Source: Planctomycetota bacterium (GTDB lineage: Bacteria > Planctomycetota > B15-G4 > SIAN01). From it: DNA of 64,000 nt. Position 1 is the first letter of the stretch. The number at the start of each line of letters is the position of its first letter. The position numbers and the translations under genes are program-made. The stretch is from the NCBI GenBank assembly GCA_028289345.1, contig JANQQL010000025.1:806001-870000 (forward strand), in the 5' to 3' direction. Below are positions 45,825-55,702 of the stretch, piece after piece. The notes below the pieces were generated by a model. The model was not told the origin of the DNA, made no database searches, and saw only the letters and a program-made list of their open reading frames with translations.

Positions 45825-46202
45825 ATGCTTCTCGACCTATTCTTCAAAGTCGCCGTTCCGCTGGTGGGAATTGGCGTCGTCGTGTCCAAGGTCATGATTG
45901 CGAGAAACAAGCGGAAGGGCTTCTACGAGGGCGAGTCGGGGATGGCTCGTCGCGATCAGATCAACAAGAAGTACCGGACCAACCGCGGCGCCGTCATCAT
46001 CGGCATTGCGTGTCTTGGGATCTGGGGTTTGATCGTGGCGGAGCTGGTCAATCGCTGTGGCGCCATCCTTTTCAGCTATGTGGTCTCCGCCCTGATGCTG
46101 ATTCCCATGTTTGCGGTCTATTCGGTGCTGCTGCTGATCTACATGGGGAGCGTGCACGGGTTCGCGAACCTCAAGGCCAGAGGCAAAGTGAGTCCCAAGT
46201 AG
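45825..46202 (+). CDS. Small membrane protein of unknown function
   Basis: This protein (125 aa from ATG 45825; a GTG at 45816 would add 3 residues) has three hydrophobic segments: an N-terminal one (LLDLFFKVAVPLVGIGVVV), a middle one (AVIIGIACLGIWGLIVAEL) and a C-terminal one (LFSYVVSALMLIPMFAVYSVLLLIYMG), separated by short basic loops. I recognise no family. The start is uncertain because no ribosome site is clear. It precedes the Ser/Thr kinase gene by 316 bp but is not obviously co-transcribed with it. Confidence 0.62.
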   Translation: MLLDLFFKVAVPLVGIGVVVSKVMIARNKRKGFYEGESGMARRDQINKKYRTNRGAVIIGIACLGIWGLIVAELVNRCGAILFSYVVSALMLIPMFAVYSVLLLIYMGSVHGFANLKARGKVSPK

Positions 46203-46518
46203 GGACGGTTGTCAGCGCTTTGTTCGCGCGGCGTTTGACGCGGGACTCCTTGGTCCCGATCCGTTCGAGAGCCACGCTGGCGCGATTCTGCTGCGCACGA
46301 CTTCCGCGGCCTCTCTTTCGAACGCTTCCTTGAAGTTTCGCTGGGAAAGAGTGTGAACCGCGCCGTGCGCCGGAGCGGTTGTTCCCATTCGAAAAGCCGA
46401 TTCGCCACAAGCGCGCCGTTCGAGGACTGCGACCCGCCGCTTGTTGCCGGCCTCCGCTCGCCTCCCTCGCTACAATCGGAACTCCGCTCGTCATCGCCCT
46501 CCTCGGAGCTCGCCCGTC
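46203..46518. other. Intergenic region upstream of Ser/Thr kinase gene
   Basis: This 316-bp gap lies between two rightward genes. No hairpin, repeat or ORF with coding character was found. Confidence 0.3.
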
Positions 46519-49500
46519 ATGCCGGAATCCCCGCCGCCTGGTTCGCAGGAACCGGGTGCCTCGGACCCGAACGCGGACACTCGTCCCGTTCATCAAAGTG
46601 TGTTGAAGTCGATCGAGCGCAAGGGACGCCCGGCGCCAAAGGTCCTGTTGCGAGAAGGGGAAGAAAGTCAGGCTCCGCCGGTGAAGCCGGGTGGCCGAGA
46701 AGTGGAGGCGGGGCGGGGATCCAGTGAGCGTTACCAAGTGCTCGGAGAGTTGGCCCGCGGCGGAGTGGGAGTGATCCTGAAAGGCCACGACGTCGATCTT
46801 GGCCGCGATGTGGCGATGAAGGTACTGCGGCAGGAGCATTCGAACAACGAGACCGTGTTCGATCGCTTTGTGGAAGAGGCGCAGATCGGAGGGCAGCTTC
46901 AGCATCCGGGGATCGTGCCGGTCTACGAACTGGGGATGCAGGCCGACGACCGTCCGTACTTCACGATGAAGCTGATCAAAGGGCGGACGCTGGCCGAGCT
47001 GCTGGAGGATCGTGCCGAGGGGTGCACGTGGATGCGGCGGGTGGTGACGATCTTCGAGCAGATCTGTCTCACCATGGCTTACGCCCATTCACGTTTGGTG
47101 ATTCACCGCGACCTAAAGCCCGCCAACGTCATGGTGGGAGCCTTTGGCGAAGTGCAGGTGGTCGACTGGGGCTTTGCCAAAGTGTTGCGGCGGGGCGGCA
47201 TCGAAGACGAGAAACGAGCCCGCAAGGCCCCCGCCAATGTCAGTCAGATCGAAACCGTCCGCACCAAACCGGGATCCTCGGGTTCGGATTCGGTGGCGGG
47301 TTCCGTGCTCGGCACTCCGGCATACATGCCGCCGGAACAGGCCCGTGGCGACATCGACGAATTGGACGAGCGGGCCGACGTGTTTGCCCTGGGCGCGATC
47401 CTGTGTGAAATCTTGTTGGGACGGCCTCCCTACACCGGCTCGGCTGAGGAGGTGTTGATCCAAGCGGCCGATGCCAAGCAGAAGGAAGTGCGCGAGCTTC
47501 TCGACGGGTGCGACGCGGACCGGGCTTTGGTTGATCTCACGTTGCGCTGTTTGAATCCGGCGCCGGCGACGCGGCCACGCAATGCCCAAGCCGTCGCCGA
47601 TGCGGTCACCGAGTTCCTGCACTCGGTGGAAGAGCGCGCTCAACAGGCCCAGCTGGAAGCGGCCGAGGCCCAGGTGAAAGAGGTCGCAGCGCGCAAGGCT
47701 CACCGTCTGACCCTGGCCTTGGCGCTGACGATCATGCTGTCCTTGGTGATTGGCGGCGGCGGGTACTTGACCTACCAGCGCAATCAGCGCCAGGCTCGAG
47801 AAATGACCCTGGCTAAGGTGGATGAGTCTCTCCACGAAGCACAAGAGCTTCGGGGTCGCGCGACAGCCAGTGCCGATTTGGGACTTCTGAAGGATGCCCT
47901 TCAGGTGGCGGAACGATCCCGTGAGCTGCTCGAGTCGGGTGCCATCACCGAAGCGGACACCCAGCGTGTCGATGGACTGATCGAGGAACTGCGTCGCGAC
48001 GAGCAGCGGATGATCGCCGATCAGGCCCAGGCGACGGCGGACCAGGAGGTGCTGGCCGAACTGGAAGAAATCTGGGCGGTGGCGGTGGACCAGATCGGAA
48101 CCGGCGGCGATCCGATGGTCTTCGTGGAAGAGAACCTGTCCCGGGCACTGCGCGACTACGGCCTCGACGTGGAAACCATGGAGCTGGACGCCATCTGCGA
48201 GCAGATCGCGGAAACTGGCATCGGCATCGAACTTGCCCCCATCTTCGATCAATGGGCGAGTTGGTTGCGAACCGCGAACTTCGCGCCACGCCGAGTGATG
48301 CATCCTTGGGAGGATCTGATTGCCATTGCTCAAGCCGCGGATCCGGATGAATACCGCGGCGAGCTTCGCGATGCGATCATCGAGGGGGACCGCCAACGAA
48401 TTCAAGAGATCGCCGCGTCGCCCAACCTGCGCGGACTGCCCAGTCCCACGTTGTTGCTCCTGACCCAAGCGGTGAACGACATCGTGGGAAAAGACCAAGG
48501 GCTCGAGCTGACCCGTTACGTGCAATCCATCCGCGAGAACGACTACCAGCTCTGCATCTCCCTGGCGTTTTCCCTCGAGCGAGTGGGGCAGCCGATCGAA
48601 TCACGCCAGGCCTATGCGATGGCGCTGGCGCTGCGCCCCCAAAGCCGTCTTGCCCGGCGCAAGCTCATCTCCTTCACCCAGAACCTGGAAGCTCGACGGT
48701 TGATCCTGGACGAGGGAATCCGCCGCGATCCGGAGTACGCCACCTATCACTTCCAGCTGGGCTTTCTCCTTGGGCAGGAAGGCGATGTCGCGGGCGAGTT
48801 GGCCGCGATCCACGAGGCCATTCGCCTGGACCCTCAACACGTGCAAGCGCATCACAACTTGGCCTACGCGTATCTTGGCGAGCAACGGTACGAAGAGGCC
48901 ATCGAGGCGCTTCAGGAGTGCTTCCGTTTGCGCCCGGGTCCCAACGCCGACCGGCAGACCGCGCTGGCGAGTGCGCTGTGGCACGCGGGGGCGATCGACG
49001 AAGCTATGGCGGAGTTCCTCGGCGTGCGGTCGTTCGATGGCTTCCTGTTCGCGGCGATGATCGCTCGCGATCAAGGGGACGTGGACCAAGTCCGCGAATT
49101 CTCGTTTCAAGCGTTGGACTCGGCGCGTCGTTCCGCCGAATCCCGACCCACCGATGCGACCTTGTGGAACCTGGCGTGGATCCTCGCGACCAGTCCGGAG
49201 CTGGACGACCGGGATCCCGATCAGGCGCTGCAGGCAGCGGAACGCTCGATGGAGCTCTCGCCGGAACCGTGGACCGCGTTGGTGGTTGCGGTGGCTCGGC
49301 TGCACCTGGAAGACTGGACCGGAGTGCTGCAGGTTCTCCCTCGCGGCAAGATCGAAGAGCGCGAGTTCCCCCACGGGATCGTCGACTTTTGCACCGCGAT
49401 CGCTTCTTACCAACTCGGTGACGAAGTTCGCGCCCGGCAGGCGTTCGAGAAAGGCAAGCAATGGCTCGAACAGCCGGCATGGACGCGCTACCCGTATCGA

Positions 49501-49554
49501 TTGCAGGCCGAAGAGTTCTACGAAGACGCCAAGGCGTTGGTGGAGCAGCTCTGA
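46519..49554 (+). CDS. Ser/Thr protein kinase with TPR C-terminus
   Basis: This 1,011-aa protein has a cytoplasmic kinase domain at ~70-370: ATP-binding Lys101 (VAMKVLR), catalytic loop HRDLKPAN with Asp198, and Asp-Trp-Gly (VVDWGFAK) in place of Asp-Phe-Gly, a known variation in planctomycete PknB-like kinases. The glycine loop (LARGGVGVILKG) lacks the usual serine but keeps glycines. A transmembrane helix sits at ~397-419, and the extracytoplasmic ~590 residues contain a long coiled stretch and TPR repeats (NLAYAYLGEQRYEEAIEALQ). Such kinases are thought to sense envelope signals and phosphorylate cytoplasmic targets. It is convergent with the DUF900 gene 16 bp away. Confidence 0.9.
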   Translation: MPESPPPGSQEPGASDPNADTRPVHQSVLKSIERKGRPAPKVLLREGEESQAPPVKPGGREVEAGRGSSERYQVLGELARGGVGVILKGHDVDLGRDVAMKVLRQEHSNNETVFDRFVEEAQIGGQLQHPGIVPVYELGMQADDRPYFTMKLIKGRTLAELLEDRAEGCTWMRRVVTIFEQICLTMAYAHSRLVIHRDLKPANVMVGAFGEVQVVDWGFAKVLRRGGIEDEKRARKAPANVSQIETVRTKPGSSGSDSVAGSVLGTPAYMPPEQARGDIDELDERADVFALGAILCEILLGRPPYTGSAEEVLIQAADAKQKEVRELLDGCDADRALVDLTLRCLNPAPATRPRNAQAVADAVTEFLHSVEERAQQAQLEAAEAQVKEVAARKAHRLTLALALTIMLSLVIGGGGYLTYQRNQRQAREMTLAKVDESLHEAQELRGRATASADLGLLKDALQVAERSRELLESGAITEADTQRVDGLIEELRRDEQRMIADQAQATADQEVLAELEEIWAVAVDQIGTGGDPMVFVEENLSRALRDYGLDVETMELDAICEQIAETGIGIELAPIFDQWASWLRTANFAPRRVMHPWEDLIAIAQAADPDEYRGELRDAIIEGDRQRIQEIAASPNLRGLPSPTLLLLTQAVNDIVGKDQGLELTRYVQSIRENDYQLCISLAFSLERVGQPIESRQAYAMALALRPQSRLARRKLISFTQNLEARRLILDEGIRRDPEYATYHFQLGFLLGQEGDVAGELAAIHEAIRLDPQHVQAHHNLAYAYLGEQRYEEAIEALQECFRLRPGPNADRQTALASALWHAGAIDEAMAEFLGVRSFDGFLFAAMIARDQGDVDQVREFSFQALDSARRSAESRPTDATLWNLAWILATSPELDDRDPDQALQAAERSMELSPEPWTALVVAVARLHLEDWTGVLQVLPRGKIEEREFPHGIVDFCTAIASYQLGDEVRARQAFEKGKQWLEQPAWTRYPYRLQAEEFYEDAKALVEQL

Positions 49555-49570
49555 TCCAACGAGCGGTTCC

Positions 49571-50635
49571 CTACTCCTTGAGCACGTAGCGATTTTGCGA
49601 CGCGACGTAGCGACGCTTGGGAATCCTGTCGTGGGCCTGACCTCGTAGAACCCGTTCGACGTCTGCCACGACCCGGCGATCTTCGTAAAAGTAGCTGTGC
49701 TCCACGAAGCCGCTGACGATCTCGCTGGCGTCGATGTTGGTGACGTTGGCCGGAACGTTCAGCGGCTCGCGCGGTCCTTGGGATCCCAGTCGAGTCGGGT
49801 TGTTCTTGGTTCGGTCACTGATCACCAGTGCCGTGTCGCCTCGGTTGAAGTAGATGTTGACGCCGTTGCCGAACTCGGGGAGTGGTCGCAGCTTGTGTTG
49901 CTTCTCGAACGAGTCGTCGTCTTCGTCCGCGGCCATCAGGAAGATCTGATCGAAGAGCCGTGGCAGTCTTTCATGGCGCATGGCTTCTTGGATTCCGTTG
50001 CGAAGGACATAGTTGCCCATGCTGTGGGCCATCAAGTGGATCTTCGCGCCACAGCCTTCCTGAGTCTTGCTCCTCTTCTTGCCCTTCTCCTTGCGGCGCA
50101 CGTCGATAAGGAAGTCCTTCAGCTTGAGCATGGCCCGGGCAAACGCCGGGGCCGAGGCCACCGCGTCGCTGCGGTCTCGCTTGTACGCCAGGATCGGGGT
50201 CATCTTGCCGTCAGAGGGCCAGCTGAAGACCACCACGTTCAGGTTGGTCCGGTAGCGCTTGTGGATCCACGCTCCGGTCTCGAGGGCCTGCTCGAATGAG
50301 ACGTTGTAGCCGTGGATGAAGACGAGTGTGTCCACGCCTTTGCGCATGCTGGTTTGCAACTCGGCGAAGATGTGTTTGCTGCCGAGCAGGTGCTTTGCCT
50401 CCTTGTCCTTCCCCATCTTCTCCGGGGCGGTTTCGATGCCGAGGAGCTTTGGTTCTTTCCCGCGGATGGAACAACGCGCCACACCGAATCGGATGCTGTC
50501 CGCGGAATCCGGGTTGAACTTGCCCCCGAACTTGTCCGGCTTGTCCGCACGGTTCGGGTCGCGGTTGGTGGCGAAGTAGACTTTGACGACGCTGCTCGAT
50601 GAGCTGCCGCGCCGTGCCGCGGTTCGCTTGGCCAT
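49571..50635 (-). CDS. DUF900 alpha/beta-hydrolase
   Basis: The 354-aa protein belongs to the DUF900 family of predicted alpha/beta hydrolases: VYFATNRDP near the N-terminus, the strand DTLVFIHGYNVSFEQAL (oxyanion strand), VVVFSWPSDGK, and the nucleophile elbow LMAHSMGNYVL with Ser205. An excellent GGGAGG site precedes ATG 50635. No signal peptide is evident, so it is probably cytoplasmic. DUF900 proteins are esterase/lipase-like, but the substrate is unknown. It is followed by a convergent kinase gene and has no operon partner. Confidence 0.86.
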   Translation of the reverse strand: MAKRTAARRGSSSSSVVKVYFATNRDPNRADKPDKFGGKFNPDSADSIRFGVARCSIRGKEPKLLGIETAPEKMGKDKEAKHLLGSKHIFAELQTSMRKGVDTLVFIHGYNVSFEQALETGAWIHKRYRTNLNVVVFSWPSDGKMTPILAYKRDRSDAVASAPAFARAMLKLKDFLIDVRRKEKGKKRSKTQEGCGAKIHLMAHSMGNYVLRNGIQEAMRHERLPRLFDQIFLMAADEDDDSFEKQHKLRPLPEFGNGVNIYFNRGDTALVISDRTKNNPTRLGSQGPREPLNVPANVTNIDASEIVSGFVEHSYFYEDRRVVADVERVLRGQAHDRIPKRRYVASQNRYVLKE

Positions 50636-51046
50636 GACTTCCTCCCTCTCCTGATCGATGGGCCGAGTGATTCCCACGGAGTAAGCGCCATCTCGGTGGG
50701 ATCCTCTCGAAAAATCCGAAAAAATGCACTCGGAGGTGGGACACAACCCGACAACGCCGAGGGTCTTCCAGCGGCGACGCGTGCCCGGATGATTCGCGGA
50801 AGACCGTGGCGAGAATGAGCCAACGTTGTTTCTGGCGAGGACTTACGACGGTCTCGACGGCACGGGGCTTTGACGACGGTCGCGCAGGAAGAGCGTCATC
50901 ATGGTGACGTCGAAAGGAACTCGGACCATTCGCTGTAGGTCTTGATGAATGATCCGGGCTAGAGTACGCCCGCGCCCGGGACTCGGCCATTGCCACGGCC
51001 CCCCGGGAGGGAATGTGATCCAGTTCATCAACCAAGAAAGAATGCC
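50636..51046. other. Divergent intergenic region
   Basis: This 411-bp gap lies between the DUF900 gene (left) and the lipoprotein (right). The DUF900 ribosome site is at its left end. No other feature is recognised. Confidence 0.3.
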
Positions 51047-51490
51047 ATGAAGACCCTGAGTGCTCTGTCGGTTGCCGTTTGTCTGTTTGCGGTCGGATGT
51101 GGGGAAGAGAACAAGGAAACGATGGCGAGCGCCAAGGACTCGCTCAGCGCCGCCGCGGGCAAGCTTTCGGAAGCTGCCGGCGAACTCAAGAATCTGGACC
51201 TCGGCGCGCTTTCCGGCGACGCGCTGGAGGAGAAGGCGAGCGAGCTGAAGGGCATGTTGGCCGACAAGCTTTCGGACATCAAAGACCAGGCCTCCGCCGA
51301 GTCCGCACGGGACATGCTGAACCCGATCTTGGACAAGCTGGAACAGGCCAAGAAGATGCTGAACGACAAGATGCCGAACATGGATGCCGTGAAGAATGCG
51401 GCGAATCAGCTGAAAGAAAAGTTTGCCGGCGACCAGGGCGTGCTGAAGGTTCTGCAGCCGCTGCTGGACCGCATCAACGCCTTGATGTAA
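51047..51490 (+). CDS. Small helical lipoprotein
   Basis: The 147-aa protein has a lipoprotein signal (LSALSVAVCLFAVG followed by Cys18). The mature part is almost wholly amphipathic helix, Ala/Lys/Glu-rich with repeats of the AKDSLSAAAGKLSEAAGELK kind, suggesting a helical hairpin or coiled-coil bundle. It has no recognisable family beyond apolipoprotein-like helical lipoproteins. It probably sits on the membrane as a structural or assembly protein. The ribosome site is weak (AAAGAA). Neighbours are the divergent DUF900 gene and the convergent polyketide synthase gene. Confidence 0.76.
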   Translation: MKTLSALSVAVCLFAVGCGEENKETMASAKDSLSAAAGKLSEAAGELKNLDLGALSGDALEEKASELKGMLADKLSDIKDQASAESARDMLNPILDKLEQAKKMLNDKMPNMDAVKNAANQLKEKFAGDQGVLKVLQPLLDRINALM

Positions 51491-51725
51491 TCGCTTTGCT
51501 TCCTGCGGCGGACCTGCTTCATGGGTTCCGATGGCGGCTCGCGATAGTCGCCACGACCAAGAACGCGGGTTCGTCGCAGGGAAGAGTCATTCGAGGAAGG
51601 GTCTCAGAGAGCGGCTCTCGACAAAAAGCTGAGGCTTCGGGATTCCCGATCGTGTGATCGTCCGGGGTCAGAGCAGTCAAAGCTTCCGCCGCCCCTCAAT
51701 CGAAGGCTCATCCGTCGTCGGGCTC

Positions 51726-52778
51726 TCACCCGCCCAACAACACGTGTTCGGAAGAGAAGCCCGGTCCGAGGGCGCTCAGCAAGCCACACTGGCCCGCGCC
51801 TAGCATGTCCTGTCCCAGGAATCGGTCCAACACGTGCAGCACTGTGGCCGAGGACATGTTTCCGGAGTCGCGCAGCACTTCGCGAGTGACTGCGAAACAC
51901 GCGGGGTCGATGCCCAGAGCTCGTTCGTAGGCCTCGAGCACTCTCACGCCGCCCGGATGCATGATCCAGCAGTCGATGTCGGCAATGTCGAGTCTGCGGT
52001 CGGCAAGAAACGACTCGATGTCCGCGCGGCTGTGGCGTTTCACTAGCCCGGGGATCGCCCGAGAGAACACCACCTGAAGTCCGTGCTCTAGGAAGTTCCA
52101 GCCCATCACCGCGAGACTGTCTTCGAACAAGGTGCTGCGAGTGGCGAGGATCTCTGGGCCTGACTCGCTTCTTGCGTCTCCGGCGATCAAGGCCGCGGCG
52201 GCGCCGTCACCGAACAAAGCGGTGGCGATCAGGTTGGATTTGCCATGGTCTTCGGAGAGGAACGTGAGACTGGTGGTCTCGACCGCGACCAGGAGCACGA
52301 GGCTTTCAGGCTCGGCCAGTGCGGAACGGGACGCATGGCTCAGTCCGGCGGCGCCCCCGGCGCAACCCAAGCCAAACAAGGGAGTGCGGCGCGCGTGAGG
52401 GGCGACGCCCATGCGCTGCATCAGTCGCGCGTCCAGACTGGGGGTGGCCAAGCCGGTACTGCACACGAAGATCACGTGGGAGATGTCGGCGGCGGTGAAT
52501 CCCGTGGAGGCCAGGCACTGCTGCGCGCACTCTTCTGCCAGTTGCTCTGCCCAGGTCACCGCCAGGCGATTCTTCTCCGCGAACGATTGAGGCTCGGTGT
52601 ACCAGTCGAGTGGTTGGCAAAGGAATCGAGTTTGGATTCCGGCGTTGTCGAACACCGGCAGCAGCCGCTCAATGTCGGCGTGGGCATCGGCGAAGTGGGA
52701 TCGCGCAAACTCCCGCGCTTCTTCTTGCAGAAGGCGGTGAGGCGGTCGAGTCGTGGCGGTCGAAAGAATTCTTGGCAT
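51726..52778 (-). CDS. Type III polyketide synthase (chalcone/stilbene synthase-like)
   Basis: The 350-aa enzyme is a thiolase-fold type III polyketide synthase, which extends a starter acyl-CoA with malonyl-CoA units. The catalytic triad is visible: Cys139 in FGLGCAGGA, His274 in WIMHPGG and Asn307 in DSGNMSS. FGDGAAAAL, typical of the family, lies between. The length matches known bacterial type III PKS (350-390 aa). Usually such genes lie next to a methyltransferase or FAD-dependent reductase; none is present here, so the product is unknown, with alkylresorcinol/alkylpyrone and naphthol types all possible. Confidence 0.9.
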   Translation of the reverse strand: MPRILSTATTRPPHRLLQEEAREFARSHFADAHADIERLLPVFDNAGIQTRFLCQPLDWYTEPQSFAEKNRLAVTWAEQLAEECAQQCLASTGFTAADISHVIFVCSTGLATPSLDARLMQRMGVAPHARRTPLFGLGCAGGAAGLSHASRSALAEPESLVLLVAVETTSLTFLSEDHGKSNLIATALFGDGAAAALIAGDARSESGPEILATRSTLFEDSLAVMGWNFLEHGLQVVFSRAIPGLVKRHSRADIESFLADRRLDIADIDCWIMHPGGVRVLEAYERALGIDPACFAVTREVLRDSGNMSSATVLHVLDRFLGQDMLGAGQCGLLSALGPGFSSEHVLLGG

Positions 52779-53113
52779 AGGTGAGGGAGCCGACGGTGTG
52801 GCGCGAGCGCCGGGGGTGAACAGCAGGTCCGAACAAGGCCGCTCGCAGGCGTTTTCACCGTCCTTCTAGGTAGGTACTCGAACCATACTGCCCGGTTCCT
52901 CAGATTCTCATTCGGAAAGTCCGGGAGGGAGCTTTCTGGGTCGCCTCCGCTCTTGAAGCGATCGTCAGTTCAATGGTCGTGGGGGCGATTTCGGAAGCGC
53001 GGGAGCTGCGCTCCATGGGTTTTCTCGCGGCCGCTGGAGAGTAACGCCTTGATTGGCGGGGGCAGGGCGATTGCGACTTCGCCCTCGATTGGCGATTCGC
53101 GGACCCCGTGGCC
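52779..53113. other. Intergenic region between PKS and kinase genes
   Basis: This 335-bp gap lies between the start of the PKS gene and the stop of the kinase gene, both leftward. The PKS promoter is expected here; no hairpin or ORF was found that I would support. Confidence 0.3.
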
Positions 53114-55702
53114 TCAGTCCGGATTGCGGGGGTCGAGGGGGACCGGTTTCTCTCTCAGCAGTTCCTCGTGTCGAATGACCCGCTGACGCAACTCCTCCGC
53201 CTCGTCGAATTCTTCGAGAGCATCGAGGACCCTCACCAGAGATTGTCCGGACTCGACCAGCAACCCGTGTCCGGCAATCAAGACTCGTTCGAGCTTCAAG
53301 AAGTTCGGTTGGAGAAGTTTTTGGGCTTCTTCGAAGCGCTCCACTTGCTCCAGCATCACTCCACGAGTCACGAGAGCGGACCAGCCGTTGTAGTTGTCGG
53401 GAAGGTTCACGGTCAGGTCTTCGCTCCATTCGAGGCCGTCTTCGCAGCGGTCGACATCGATGAACGCGTCCAGAGCGTTTCGCAGAGCGATGGCTCTTTC
53501 GTTTTCGTAGTTGGCGACCCGGATGTCGGCGGCGATCTCGTAGCTTTCGATCAACAGGTCAAGAGCCTCTTCGTACTCCTCCATTCGATTCAGCGCGATT
53601 CCCATGTTCATGAGGATCATCTGGGTTTGGGAACCACGTTCCCCGGGCCATTCGAGGGATCGGTCGAGCAGCCGGCGATAGATGTCCACGGCTTCTTCGT
53701 GGTAGCCGTTGTCGTCGAGGGCGTTGGCGTACTGGAGGGGGATGCGGTGGTGGTAGACCTGTTTCTCCGGATCCAAGGTCTGAAAGATGGAGTAGGCCTC
53801 CTCCGCATGTTCCAAGGTCTTGTTGATCACGCCAAAGAACATGAAGCTGGTCGACAAGGAGAACAAGCACTCCATCAGGTCCTCGGGAGCAGTCGAGGGC
53901 AACCGCCGAAGATTGGCGACCGCTTTCTCCCCGAATCCGATCGCGTCTTCGACCTGACCCCGAGATCGCAGCAAGTAGGCCAGATCGCCGAGTGCGATGT
54001 AGACCTCGGGATTGTCGATTCCCGTATCTCCGTAGTGAACAATCGAGCCGAACACCCGGATGGCTTCGTCGGGGCGGTTTTGGGCATTCAGGACCCAGCC
54101 CAGCATGAGTTGGGAATCCAGGGTCTCGCGGTTTCCTGGCCCCAAGGCTTCGGTCTGCAAAGCCACCGCCTCCCGCAGGTGTTTCTCTGCACGGGGAAAG
54201 TCGTTCAGGGAGTGGTAGTAGTTGCCGAACGTGAAGTGAAGAGCGCCCTCCACCTCCGGATTGCCGTCGGTGAAGTCCTCTTCCCAGATTCGCTCGGACG
54301 CTGACTCTAGTGCTTCGCCAATGGTGATCTCTGCGCCCCGAGCCAATTCGGGACGGCCCCGCTCCAGAATGCTGAAGAACAGGTTGCGGAAGGCCAGAGC
54401 TTTCTTGGTTTCCGTTTCCGCATGGCGCAGGGCGTTGGTGGCGTCCAGTTGCGCACGAGTTGCTTGCTCCGCTCGGCGAGATTCCCGAAGTGCGAAGGTG
54501 AGCGTTCCGTACAGGCCCAGCAGAATGGCGACCAAGGTGGCGGCGGCCCCGCCGATCAACCACGGGTTGCGCTGTGTGAACTTGCGGAATCGATACAGTG
54601 AGGTGGGTGGCCGCGCTTGAATCGGCTCGTTGGTGAGGAAACGGAGGATGTCCTGACTCATCGCCTCGGCGTTCGGGTAACGACGCTCTTTGTCCTTGTC
54701 CATCGCGCGGTGCACGATGGTTTCCACGTCGCCACGGAACGAGGGATGGATGGTGCCCAGGTCCGGGGGGTCTTCTTCCGAGATCATGCGAGCTGCCGCG
54801 ACCAAGGACGCGGAGTCGATCTCGAGAGGCTTCTTTCCCGAAAGGAGTTCGTAGGCCACCACGCCCAACGCATACACGTCGGTGCGGGGGTCGACTGCCG
54901 AGGGGTCGGCGGAGACCTGCTCCGGACTCATGTAGGCCAGGGTTCCGAGCACTTCGCCATCGGACGTGCCTCGAGTGATGCTGTCCACACCGGCGTCGGT
55001 CAGGCGTGCCACCCCAAAGTCGAGAATGCGGGGTTGTCCGTGGCGATCGACCAGCACGTTGCCCGGTTTCAGATCTCGGTGGACCACACCTTCTTGATGC
55101 GCGTAGTGAGCGGCATCACAGATCTTCGCCACCAGTTCGAGAATCGAGCGAGAGTCGAGTCGATGGGAACGGACGTAGTGATCGAGACGTTCTCCTTCCA
55201 CGAGTTCCATGGCCAGGAACGGCTGCGGACCGTGTCCAGTGTCGGCGGTGCCGGCCTCGTACACGTGAGCAATGCCTGGATGGCGCAGGCGTCCCAACGC
55301 CCGCGCTTCCTGGGAGAAACGTCGCAGGTGCTGTTCGCTGACGAAGGCCGGGTGAATCAGCTTGAGGGCGACGGAGCGGTCCGGATCTTCCTGACGCGCT
55401 TCGAACACGATGCCCATGCCACCGGAGCCAAGACGGCGACGGATGGAGTAGCGACCGATGCGAGCCGGCTCGGCCTCGCCTTCCGACGGGGACCAGGAAC
55501 TCGGAGTGGGAGGGACGAGGACGTGAGCTGCGCTGTCGTGAGCTTGAAGGAGATCCTCCACTTCCCTCTGGAGATCTGCATCCCCTTCACAGGCTTGTTT
55601 CAGGAATCCCGTTCTTTCTTCCGGATCGAGCTCACAGGTTTGATCGAAGAGATCTCGAGTGGCTTCGAACCATTCGCGGGTTTCTTTGCGAGGGAGAATC
55701 AT
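53114..55702 (-). CDS. Ser/Thr protein kinase with TPR tail, paired with ECF sigma factor
   Basis: This 862-aa protein has a kinase domain at ~83-340: glycine loop LGSGGMGIVFEA, ATP-binding Lys114, catalytic HRDLKPGN (Asp210), DFG at 228-230, and MSPEQV. A hydrophobic segment follows at ~370-395 (WLIGGAAATLVAILLGLYG), then a coiled and TPR-like region through the end. It starts at ATG 55702 overlapping the sigma stop (ATGA), so the two are a co-translated unit. Planctomycetes commonly couple ECF sigma factors to such kinases, which are thought to phosphorylate them or their regulators. The first ~80 residues carry an acidic helical region before the kinase. Confidence 0.9.
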   Translation of the reverse strand: MILPRKETREWFEATRDLFDQTCELDPEERTGFLKQACEGDADLQREVEDLLQAHDSAAHVLVPPTPSSWSPSEGEAEPARIGRYSIRRRLGSGGMGIVFEARQEDPDRSVALKLIHPAFVSEQHLRRFSQEARALGRLRHPGIAHVYEAGTADTGHGPQPFLAMELVEGERLDHYVRSHRLDSRSILELVAKICDAAHYAHQEGVVHRDLKPGNVLVDRHGQPRILDFGVARLTDAGVDSITRGTSDGEVLGTLAYMSPEQVSADPSAVDPRTDVYALGVVAYELLSGKKPLEIDSASLVAAARMISEEDPPDLGTIHPSFRGDVETIVHRAMDKDKERRYPNAEAMSQDILRFLTNEPIQARPPTSLYRFRKFTQRNPWLIGGAAATLVAILLGLYGTLTFALRESRRAEQATRAQLDATNALRHAETETKKALAFRNLFFSILERGRPELARGAEITIGEALESASERIWEEDFTDGNPEVEGALHFTFGNYYHSLNDFPRAEKHLREAVALQTEALGPGNRETLDSQLMLGWVLNAQNRPDEAIRVFGSIVHYGDTGIDNPEVYIALGDLAYLLRSRGQVEDAIGFGEKAVANLRRLPSTAPEDLMECLFSLSTSFMFFGVINKTLEHAEEAYSIFQTLDPEKQVYHHRIPLQYANALDDNGYHEEAVDIYRRLLDRSLEWPGERGSQTQMILMNMGIALNRMEEYEEALDLLIESYEIAADIRVANYENERAIALRNALDAFIDVDRCEDGLEWSEDLTVNLPDNYNGWSALVTRGVMLEQVERFEEAQKLLQPNFLKLERVLIAGHGLLVESGQSLVRVLDALEEFDEAEELRQRVIRHEELLREKPVPLDPRNPD

